From assembly GCA_020851855.1 (NCBI GenBank), contig JADZBY010000317.1, positions 1 through 14,850 of the forward strand: a stretch of 14,850 nucleotides of DNA. The letters run 5' to 3'. The translations under genes were made by a program, and so were the position numbers. This document shows, in pieces, positions 7,238-13,591 of this stretch (positions are counted from its first letter, which is position 1; the number at the start of each line of letters is the position of its first letter). The notes below the pieces were generated by a model. That model had not been told where the DNA came from. It did not search any database and saw only the letters and a list, made by a program, of their open reading frames with translations. Source of the DNA: Anaerolineae bacterium (GTDB lineage: Bacteria; Chloroflexota; Anaerolineae; Aggregatilineales; UBA2796).

Positions 7238-8119
7238 TCAGCGCAGGCGTGGGTCGAGAATGTCTCTCATGCCATCGCCGATGAAATTGAACGCCATCAC
7301 CACGCTGGCAATGGCCAACCCCGGGAACAGCCACATCCACCACTGGTCGAAGAAGTTGATCCCGATGGACACCATTCGCCCCCACTCCGGCGACGACGGC
7401 TCCGGCCCCAGCCCCAAGAAGCTCAAGCCGGCAAAGGTCAGGATCGCCGTGCCGATGTCCAGCGTCATGAGCACCACCGCCGGCGCAATGGCATTGGGCA
7501 GGATCGTGCGGAACAGGACGTACGGGCTGCTCGCGCCGATGGCGCGCGCGGCTTCCACGAAGTCTTTGTGCTTGATCTCCAGCACGATGCCCCGCATCAG
7601 GCGCGCATAGGTCGGCCACCACACGATCACCAGCGCAATCATGGCGTTGCGGATGTCCCGCCCCAGCGCCGCCGTGACGGCCATCGCCAGGATGATGGTC
7701 GGGAAGGCCATGAACAGCTCGGTCAGGCGCATGAGCAGCTCGTCCCAGAGGCCGCCCAGAAAGCCGGCGAGTGCCCCGATCAGCGCGCCGATGGCGCTGC
7801 CGCTCAGGATCACGATCATCGAGGCCGGCACGGTGGTGCGCCCGCCCCACACTACCCGGCTCAGGATGTCCCGCCCTAGCTCGTCTGATCCCCAGGCGTA
7901 GCCGGCGCTGTTTGGGGGCGAAAGCCGCAACTGGACGTTCTGGCGCAGCGGATCGTAGGGAGCCAGCACCGGCGCGAGCACGGTGATGATCAGCCAGGCG
8001 ACCAGGATCAGCAGCCCGATCACGACCAGCGGATTGCGCAGCAGCCGGCGGCGTACCGACGCCAGTTGCTCACGCCATACGGATTCGCGGGTCAATGAAA
8101 TAGTAGAGGATGTCGACAA
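7238..8119 (-). CDS. dppC: Peptide-type ABC transporter permease (DppC/OppC-like)
   Basis: This is the second membrane subunit of a dipeptide/oligopeptide/nickel-class importer, 293 residues. A cytoplasmic N-tail of about 30 residues precedes the first helix (31-53). The family motif GSDELGRDILSRVVWGGR follows at 77-94. Helices then lead to the ATPase-docking loop EAARAIGASSPYVLFRTILP (189-208), and the protein ends in GDGMRDILDPRLR, the typical DppC C-terminus. The predicted start is a TTG at 8119-8117, preceded by a GGTGA-like ribosome-binding site, inside the 3' end of the dppB-like gene (50-bp overlap). A second TTG eight codons downstream is the alternative; no ATG lies before the first helix. 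No ATPase gene follows before the convergent gap. Confidence 0.93.
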   Translation of the reverse strand: MSTSSTISLTRESVWREQLASVRRRLLRNPLVVIGLLILVAWLIITVLAPVLAPYDPLRQNVQLRLSPPNSAGYAWGSDELGRDILSRVVWGGRTTVPASMIVILSGSAIGALIGALAGFLGGLWDELLMRLTELFMAFPTIILAMAVTAALGRDIRNAMIALVIVWWPTYARLMRGIVLEIKHKDFVEAARAIGASSPYVLFRTILPNAIAPAVVLMTLDIGTAILTFAGLSFLGLGPEPSSPEWGRMVSIGINFFDQWWMWLFPGLAIASVVMAFNFIGDGMRDILDPRLR

Positions 8120-9089
8120 CGAAATTCACCACCACATAGATGGACGCGATCAGGAGACTGACGCCCATGATGGCCGGAAAATCCTGCGACGTGGACGCCC
8201 GAAACACGTACCGCCCGATGCCCGGCCAGGCGAAGATCGATTCGATCAGCACCGAGCCGACCAGCAGGTGGCCATACGAGACGCCGATGATGGTCACCAC
8301 CGGGATCATCGCGTTGGAGAGCGCGTGCCGTATGATCACCCGCGGCTCGCGCATGCCCTTGGAGCGGGCGGTGCGGATGTAATCCATGCCCATCACTTCC
8401 AGGAGCGACGAGCGTGTAATGCGCGCGATGATGCCAGCCACGTAGCTGCCCAGGATGAACCCCGGCAGGATCAGGTGCGAGATGGCGTTGCCGAGTGTGC
8501 TCCATTGCCCCGCCAGGATGCTGTCTATGGTGAACAGCCCCGTGACGTGCGGCGGGCTGCGCACGATGAAATCCAGGCGTCCCGGCCCCGCCACCACGCC
8601 GAGCTGCACGTGAAAGACGGTCAGTCCGATCAGCGCCAGCACGAACACCGGGAAACTGACGCCGACGACCACGAACGTGCGCGCCAGATAGTCCACCCAG
8701 GTGTTTCGCCACACCGCCGAGATGATCCCCACCCCGACGCCCAGCATCAGGCCGATGACGATGGAGAAGGTCGCCAACTCAATCGTCGCCGGCAAGAATT
8801 GTTGGATATCTTCGATGATCGGGTTTCGCGTGCGGATCGATACGCCCAGGTCGCCCTGGAGCAGGTTGCCCAGGTACGTCAGGTATTGCTCGACGGGCGG
8901 CTTGTCCAGCCCCCATCGCCGGCGGAAGGCGTCGATCAGCTCCTGGTCGTTCAGCGCGTTCTGCGGCAGGTTGGCGTTGATCGGATCGGCGGGCACGGCG
9001 TTGGCGATCAGAAAAGACACCACCGTGATGCCCAGCAGCAGCGGGATGACCAGGAGAACTCGGCGGACGGTGTAGACGTAGAGTGACAT
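8070..9089 (-). CDS. dppB: Peptide-type ABC transporter permease (DppB/OppB-like)
   Basis: This is the first membrane subunit of the importer, 339 residues, matching the DppB length. The N-terminus YVYTVRRVLLVIPLLLGITVV is the classic DppB first helix. It is followed by a periplasmic segment with the motif RRRWGLDKPPVEQYLTYLG (57-75) and GDLGVSI (79-85), then the remaining helices. The EAA-type loop is DYIRTARSKGMREPRVIIRH (236-255), followed by ALSNAMIP. The C-terminus LYYFIDPRIRMA is typical. The start ATG (9089-9087) has no strong ribosome-binding site, and a palindrome lies directly upstream between this gene and the binding-protein gene. Peptide specificity cannot be assigned; importers of this class also carry nickel, opines and sugars. 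Confidence 0.94.
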   Translation of the reverse strand: MSLYVYTVRRVLLVIPLLLGITVVSFLIANAVPADPINANLPQNALNDQELIDAFRRRWGLDKPPVEQYLTYLGNLLQGDLGVSIRTRNPIIEDIQQFLPATIELATFSIVIGLMLGVGVGIISAVWRNTWVDYLARTFVVVGVSFPVFVLALIGLTVFHVQLGVVAGPGRLDFIVRSPPHVTGLFTIDSILAGQWSTLGNAISHLILPGFILGSYVAGIIARITRSSLLEVMGMDYIRTARSKGMREPRVIIRHALSNAMIPVVTIIGVSYGHLLVGSVLIESIFAWPGIGRYVFRASTSQDFPAIMGVSLLIASIYVVVNFVVDILYYFIDPRIRMA

Positions 9090-9100
9090 GCTCGTGGATG

Positions 9101-9143
9101 GCAGCCGGCGGTGAAACAGCGCGCCGTTTCACCGCCGGGCTGC
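9101..9143 (-). repeat. Palindrome between binding-protein and permease genes
   Basis: GCAGCCGGCGGTGAAAC (9101-9117) and GTTTCACCGCCGGGCTGC (9126-9143) are complementary over 17 bases with one bulged base, around an 8-nt loop AGCGCGCC. The element fills most of the 67-bp gap between the dppA-like stop (9157) and the dppB-like start (9089). It is inside the predicted transcript and could act as an mRNA 3'-end stabiliser or attenuating hairpin. Confidence 0.8.
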
Positions 9144-9156
9144 ATGGTTGAGGGGC

Positions 9157-10746
9157 CTATTCGGCCCGGCTCAACAACGCGACATCGACCGTCCACGAAG
9201 GATGGGACACGTACCCCAGCAGGTTCGCCCGGAAGGCGGTCTGCGTGGCAGGCACATTGAACGGCGCGAAGATGCCCTTTTGCTGCATGTACTCCTGAAT
9301 CGCGGCGAATAGCTCGACGCGCTTCTCCGAGTCGGATTCCACCCGCGCCTGATCGCGCAGCTCCAGTATCTCCGGCTCCGCGTTGGCGTCCGTCCAGTTG
9401 GCGCGCTCTGCGGCGACCTTGCCGCCGGGCAGGAACGAGAGCATGTCAATCGGGTCGAGAATGTCCGGCCCCCAGAACCAGTAGCCGAAGCCCTGCAGGC
9501 CGTTGCGGTATTCTTCCAGGGACACTTGCAGCTCGCCGGGGTTCAGCGTCACGATGATGCCCACCTCGGCCAGGTCGGCCTGAAGTTTCTGGGCGTTGGT
9601 GTTCATGTTCGCGCCGCCGCCCACGAAATCGGGATAGCTGAGGGTGATCTCAAACCCATCCGGGTATCCGGCCTCGGTCAGAAGCTCGCGCGCACGGTCC
9701 AGGTCGCGCGCCATCGCCCGATCCTGGCCGAATGCGCCCAGCAAGCCCACCCACATGTTCGAGCCGGGCGTCACGCTGCCCGGCCACAGCGTGCGATAGC
9801 CCTCGTAATCCAGCGCGTACCGGATCGCGAGCTGCACCTGTGGGTTCGAGACGGGTCCGCCCAGTTCGGGGTCCATGTTCATCAGCAGGAAGTGCGTCCA
9901 GCGCCCCGGCCCGGTGAACACGCCGATTTCCGCGTTGTTCGCCAGTTCGGTGACCTGGTCGGGGGTCAAATCCAGCGCCAGATCGATCTGCCCCGATTCG
10001 AGCGCGGCCTTTTGCGTGGCGGCCTCGGCGATATTGACCACGATCACGCGGTCAAAATACGGCGCTTCGCCCCAGTAATTTGGGTTACGAACCAGCACGG
10101 TCTGATCCTGCGGCGTCCAGCTTTCCAGCATGTACGGGCCGCTGCCCACCGAGTTCTGATCGAGGTACTCGCGGGCCGTATCCGCCTCGGCGGCGTCTTC
10201 GGCATCCGTGCCGCCCTGGGCGCGCACCAGCGCCGCGCTGGAGATCGAGAAGGCGGTGTTTGTCAGCTCGGCAAGGAACGACGGGCGCGCCGCGGGCAGC
10301 GTGAAGGCCACCGTCTGCGCGTCGATGGCTTCCACCGAGGCGATGCGGTCTGCGCCGGCCAGGAACGAGGGATTGCTGCGCACGTTCTGCAGGCGTCGGA
10401 TCGAGAAGACCACGTCGTCCGCCGTGACGGGATCGCCGTTGTTGAAGCGCGCCGCTTCGTTCAGCGTGAAGGTGTACACCAGCCCATCATCCGAGACTTG
10501 CCAGTCGGTGGCCAGTGCGGGCAGAATCGCGCTGGCGTCGCCATCCGGAAAGGTGACCAACGTGTTGTACGTCGCCCGATGGATAATACTGCTGGTCGGG
10601 TTGAAGGCGTGCGCCGGATCATACGACTCGGTCACTTCGGTATGGCCGATGACCAGTACCCGCTCGGCCTGTGCGACCGAGCTACTGCCGGTCAGCAGCA
10701 GTGCGATGAGTACAGCAAGAATCAGTGCACGTCGAGCAAGCATCAT
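9157..10746 (-). CDS. Extracellular solute-binding protein family 5 (DppA/OppA-like)
   Basis: This is the substrate-binding component of the peptide-type importer, 529 residues from the chosen start. A Sec signal peptide is clear: MMLARR, a hydrophobic core (ALILAVLIALLLTG), and a probable cleavage after SSSVAQA. There is no lipobox Cys, so it is not an obvious lipoprotein. Family 5 features include LATDWQVSDDGLVYTFTL, RFNNGDPVTADDVVFSIRR (the family hallmark), GSGPYMLESW, NPNYWGEAPYFDRV and ELLTEAGYPDGFEITL. Upstream in-frame codons (to 10791) add an MPVAWGLTRFAGGSA extension that would disrupt the signal peptide. The ATG at 10746 has AGGAGGGT (10759-10752) at about 7 nt and is preferred; the adjacent ATG at 10743 is also possible. 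The ligand is unknown. Confidence 0.93.
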   Translation of the reverse strand: MMLARRALILAVLIALLLTGSSSVAQAERVLVIGHTEVTESYDPAHAFNPTSSIIHRATYNTLVTFPDGDASAILPALATDWQVSDDGLVYTFTLNEAARFNNGDPVTADDVVFSIRRLQNVRSNPSFLAGADRIASVEAIDAQTVAFTLPAARPSFLAELTNTAFSISSAALVRAQGGTDAEDAAEADTAREYLDQNSVGSGPYMLESWTPQDQTVLVRNPNYWGEAPYFDRVIVVNIAEAATQKAALESGQIDLALDLTPDQVTELANNAEIGVFTGPGRWTHFLLMNMDPELGGPVSNPQVQLAIRYALDYEGYRTLWPGSVTPGSNMWVGLLGAFGQDRAMARDLDRARELLTEAGYPDGFEITLSYPDFVGGGANMNTNAQKLQADLAEVGIIVTLNPGELQVSLEEYRNGLQGFGYWFWGPDILDPIDMLSFLPGGKVAAERANWTDANAEPEILELRDQARVESDSEKRVELFAAIQEYMQQKGIFAPFNVPATQTAFRANLLGYVSHPSWTVDVALLSRAE

Positions 10747-10851
10747 GGCAGACCCTCCTGCGAATCGCGTTAGCCCCCAGGCAACAGGCATGTCATCGCC
10801 CGATGTCTCCCCAAGTTTGTAGTGATGGTGCGGTGAATCGAGGATTGCGAG

Positions 10852-10879
10852 AGTATAACGGTGGCCGAACGGGTGTCAA
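10852..10879 (-). promoter_or_regulatory. Sigma70-like promoter for the peptide importer operon
   Basis: On the minus strand TTGACA (10879-10874) is a perfect -35 box. TATACT (10857-10852) is a five-of-six -10 box, and the spacer is 16 nt. Predicted transcription starts near 10845, giving a leader of about 100 nt before the ATG at 10746. The leader includes the short hairpin CATCG-gg-CGATG. Confidence 0.72.
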
Positions 10880-10914
10880 GCGTATCCGACTGTGCGAGTG
10901 CATAAACCGGGCCG

Positions 10915-10944
10915 CTGACAGCCCAGCCTACGATGCGTTATAGT
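10915..10944 (+). promoter_or_regulatory. Sigma70-like promoter for the M24 peptidase operon
   Basis: CTGACA (10915-10920, five of six) and TATAGT (10939-10944, five of six) are separated by 18 nt. Transcription would start near 10951, downstream of the in-frame ATG at 10946, which supports the ATG at 10985 as the true start. The -35 box is only 35 bp from the divergent -35 box at 10874-10879, so one regulator could control both directions. I saw no convincing long operator palindrome between them. Confidence 0.65.
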
Positions 10945-10984
10945 CATGCCCCTGGGCCGGGATCACCCCCTGAGGAGCACCTGC

Positions 10985-12130
10985 ATGAACTACGCGGAAC
11001 GGCTGCACACCTTCCAGCAGCGCCTGGGCCTCACTGCGGACATGGCCTTTTTCCCGATCAGCGCCGACCTGCACTACCTGACCGGCGTCCCGCGCGACAT
11101 CCCCACCTACGGCTGGACGATGCACCCCGGCGCGTGGCTGGAAGGGCTGTGGATCGCTCCCGGCAAAGACGCCTTGCTCACGCTGCCGCGCATGACCGCA
11201 GAGTTCGGCGGGCTGAGCGCGCTCACCGGCGTGCGGATGCGCGTCCTGGGCGATTGGGACGATCCCGCCGCGCTCGTCGGCGAGATTCTGGCGGGCTTCG
11301 ACCTGCCCCCCGGCCCGCGCGTCGCCGTGGGCGACAGGACGCACGCCGAGACGCTCATCGCCCTTCAGACGCTTCTACCCGGCGTCCTCTTCACGTCGGG
11401 AACCGGCATCCTGCGCCCACAGCGGACCATCAAGAGCGAAGACGAGATCGCCGTCATGCGCAGGGCCGGCCAGATCACCGAAGCGGCCTTTGCCGATGTC
11501 GTCGGCCATCTCCGGCATGGCATGACCGAACTGGATGTCATCAGCGAGGTGAACCACCAGCTGAAGCGGCACGGCTCGCTGGGCGAATCCTTCACCACGT
11601 CGCTGTACAACGCCGGCCCACACCACCCGCTGATCTTCGGCGACCGCGCCGGGAAGTCGCTGCGTGTGCTCCAGCCGCCCGTCTCTATCCTGTTCGACTT
11701 CGGCGCGATCTACGAGGGCTTCTGCTACGACTACGGGCGCACCGTCAGCTTTGGCGCGCCCGATCCGGCGTTCCAGCGCATTTATGATCTGGTCATGCAA
11801 TCGCAAGCGGCGGGCGTCGCCGCGCTGCGCGCCGGGTCCGCTGCTGCCTCGCAGGTGGACGCCGCCGCGCGCCGCGTCATCGAGGATGCAGGCTACGGCC
11901 CGGCCTTCCGGCATCGCCTCGGCCACGGCATCGGCATGGATGTGCACGAGCCGCCCTTCCTGACCAAAGGCGATGAGACTCCACTCGAATCGGGCATGTT
12001 GTTCACCGTCGAGCCGAGCATCATGCAGTTCGAGTCGTTCTCGGCCCGCGTCGAGGATGTCGTGGTCGCCCGGCCCGGCGGCGGCGAAAAGCTGACCAAC
12101 GGCTTCCAATCCCTGATCGTGATCGAGTGA
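10985..12130 (+). CDS. M24 family metallopeptidase (Xaa-Pro peptidase / prolidase type)
   Basis: This is a two-metal aminopeptidase or Xaa-Pro dipeptidase of 381 residues. It has a creatinase/prolidase-type N-terminal domain (about 1-140) and a pita-bread catalytic domain starting near RTIKSEDEIAVMRRAG. All five expected metal ligands are present: D238 (LFDFG), D249 (YDYGRT), H314 (HRLGHGIG), E343 (TVEPS) and E357 (RVEDVV). The His of VHEPPF is also kept. GAGGAG (10972-10977) lies 7 nt before the ATG at 10985, and the upstream promoter leaves an ATG at 10946 outside the transcript. No signal peptide is seen, so it is cytoplasmic. It is transcribed divergently from a peptide-type importer, so it may cleave the imported compound. 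The family also includes creatinase-like enzymes, so the substrate could be non-peptidic. Confidence 0.93.
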   Translation: MNYAERLHTFQQRLGLTADMAFFPISADLHYLTGVPRDIPTYGWTMHPGAWLEGLWIAPGKDALLTLPRMTAEFGGLSALTGVRMRVLGDWDDPAALVGEILAGFDLPPGPRVAVGDRTHAETLIALQTLLPGVLFTSGTGILRPQRTIKSEDEIAVMRRAGQITEAAFADVVGHLRHGMTELDVISEVNHQLKRHGSLGESFTTSLYNAGPHHPLIFGDRAGKSLRVLQPPVSILFDFGAIYEGFCYDYGRTVSFGAPDPAFQRIYDLVMQSQAAGVAALRAGSAAASQVDAAARRVIEDAGYGPAFRHRLGHGIGMDVHEPPFLTKGDETPLESGMLFTVEPSIMQFESFSARVEDVVVARPGGGEKLTNGFQSLIVIE

Positions 12131-12189
12131 GCGCCGTCACGCCGGAAGCGGCCCGGAGTCGCCCGGTCGGCTACGCAAGGAGCGTGCCC

Positions 12190-12264
12190 ATGAGCGCTTG
12201 CCTGAACATCTCACCCGGCGCGACGGCCACGGCTGCCGACGCCAGCACCGGAGCCAGGACGTGA
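12190..12264 (+). CDS. Small ORF of 24 codons, possible leader peptide or coupled microprotein
   Basis: The ATG at 12190 is preceded by AAGGAG (12177-12182) with 7-nt spacing, one of the best ribosome-binding sites in the window. The peptide starts MSACLNISPGATATAADA and ends STGART. Its TGA stop (12262-12264) overlaps the GTG start of the next gene as GTGA, the geometry typical of translational coupling. It lies 59 bp after the M24 peptidase stop. The composition is small-residue and Ala/Thr rich with one Cys. I recognise no family. It could be a leader that couples or regulates translation, a short peptide product, or the remnant of an earlier N-terminus. Confidence 0.5.
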   Translation: MSACLNISPGATATAADASTGART

Positions 12265-13265
12265 AATTCAGCCTGCGCCTGAACAACGACCGCCCCGCCG
12301 CGGACTACCTCGCGCTGGCCCAGGCCGCCGAGCGCGCCGGCTTTGACCAGTTCTGGGTGAGCGATGATCTGTTCCTGCGCAGCGCCATCGTCATCCTGAC
12401 GGCGGTCGCCGGCGTTACCACGCGCTTGCAGCTTGGCACGTGCATCCTGAACCCGTACACGCTCCACCCCGCCGAGATGGCGATGGCCGCTGCGACGCTG
12501 GATGAGGTCTGCGGCGGGCGCTTCAACCTGGGGCTGTCGTCAGGCGCGGGCGATTTCCTGAAGTGGGTCGGCATCGAGGCGCGCCAACCGCGCACGGCGG
12601 TCATCGAGACGGTCCAGGCCATCAACCTGCTGCTCTCCGGCGAGCGCGCTCCGGCGGCGGGGCGTTTCCTGCAATGGACCAACGAGGCCTATCTGCGCTT
12701 CCGGCCCGTGCGCCGCGTCCCGATCTACCTCGGCGCGATGAGTCCGCTCATGCTCCGCGCCATCGGTGAGGTGGCCGATGGTGGGCTGCCGCTGCTGTTC
12801 CCGCCCGAACACTACCGCAACGTGATGCCCCACATCCAGGCCGGCGCGCAGTCCGCCGGGCGCGATCTTCAGCACATCGACGTGGCGGCCTGCATCTGGT
12901 GCTCGGTCGCCGATGACCGGGCGGCGGCAGAGGCGGCCCTGCGCGAGAAGATCGCGTACTACGGCCACGCCCTCAGCCCGACCATCCTCGACCAACTCGG
13001 CCTGAGCCACGCCGACTTCGCCGCCATCGAACACGCCGTTATGGTCGAGGGCGACATCGCGGCGGCCAGCGCGTTGGTGACGCCGCCCATGCTGAACATC
13101 GGCGTTGTGGGCACGGCGGCGGACCTGATCAAGCGCCTCGAAGGATTGGTCGCGGCGGGCGCGCGGCACATCAGCTTTGGCCCGCCGCTCGGCCCCGATC
13201 CGCGGCGCGCCATCGACATCATCGGCAGGCATGTGCTGCCCTATTTTCGCCCCACGAAGGACTGA
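12261..13265 (+). CDS. LLM class flavin-dependent oxidoreductase (luciferase-like, Mer-type)
   Basis: This is a TIM-barrel oxidoreductase of the bacterial luciferase-like family, 334 residues, using FMN or F420. It opens with VKFSLRLNNDRPAADYLALA and the hallmark QAAERAGFDQFWVSDDLF. LGTCILNPYTLHPAEMAMAA and ATLDEVCGGRFNLGLSSG follow, closely resembling F420-dependent methylenetetrahydromethanopterin reductase (Mer)-like members. The C-terminal region VVGTAADLIKRLEGLVAAGA is the family's cofactor-side helix. The GTG at 12261 is chosen because GGAG (12250-12253) sits 7 nt before it and it abuts the barrel start. An upstream TTG (12198) would add a basic tail in the frame overlapping the small ORF and is less likely. 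The substrate is unknown; the cofactor choice is inference. Confidence 0.88.
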   Translation: MKFSLRLNNDRPAADYLALAQAAERAGFDQFWVSDDLFLRSAIVILTAVAGVTTRLQLGTCILNPYTLHPAEMAMAAATLDEVCGGRFNLGLSSGAGDFLKWVGIEARQPRTAVIETVQAINLLLSGERAPAAGRFLQWTNEAYLRFRPVRRVPIYLGAMSPLMLRAIGEVADGGLPLLFPPEHYRNVMPHIQAGAQSAGRDLQHIDVAACIWCSVADDRAAAEAALREKIAYYGHALSPTILDQLGLSHADFAAIEHAVMVEGDIAAASALVTPPMLNIGVVGTAADLIKRLEGLVAAGARHISFGPPLGPDPRRAIDIIGRHVLPYFRPTKD

Positions 13266-13273
13266 GACGCCCG

Positions 13274-13591
13274 ATGTCCCGCACTTTCGAGCTGTATGAT
13301 CTGCGCGTGACGGTGGTGGCCATCGAGGGCCGCTCGGTGTGCGGCCTGGCCGTGGGCGACTACTTCGAGGTGACCGAGAGCAGCCGCCTGCGCATCCCCC
13401 CCGGTAAGCACTTCTGCCTGTTCGCCCTCGGCGCGGCGCTGCCCTTGCTCGCCGCCCGGCAGCGCGCCCTGGCCGAGGGCGACTGGCTGGAGCGCGACTC
13501 GCTCGTGGCCTGCCCCGACCCCGACGAGCGCCTGATCATGAAGATCGAGCGCCTGGGCAAGCGCACCCTGCGCACGGATGATCTGACATGA
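13274..13591 (+). CDS. TIGR04076-like small protein
   Basis: This 105-residue soluble protein has no known biochemical function. The pattern YDLRVTVVAIEGRSVCGLAV followed by GDYFEV, a central GKHFCLFALGAALPLL, and a late ACPDPDERLIMKIERLG matches my memory of the TIGR04076 family (core V-x-G-x-C-G-x-x-V-G-D, then C-x-x-A, then C-P-D-P). Three Cys are in family-like positions: C23, C48 and C80. They could bind a metal or be redox active, though this is unproven. It starts 8 bp after the first LLM gene, with AAGGA (13257-13261) upstream, and its stop overlaps the second LLM start (ATGA). The position between two LLM genes suggests an accessory or partner protein for them. Confidence 0.72.
   Translation: MSRTFELYDLRVTVVAIEGRSVCGLAVGDYFEVTESSRLRIPPGKHFCLFALGAALPLLAARQRALAEGDWLERDSLVACPDPDERLIMKIERLGKRTLRTDDLT

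Noticed and set aside
7983..9086. 367-codon plus-strand open frame opposite dppB
   Set aside because: It is extremely Asp/Arg/His/Gln rich and lies antisense to a permease with intact family motifs.
9526..10773. 415-codon plus-strand open frame opposite the family 5 binding protein
   Set aside because: The minus strand encodes a signal peptide and family 5 motifs across the whole span; the plus frame is a compositional shadow.
10946..10984. Earlier ATG start for the M24 peptidase
   Set aside because: It falls at or before the predicted transcription start and has no ribosome-binding site, while 10985 has GAGGAG at 7 nt.
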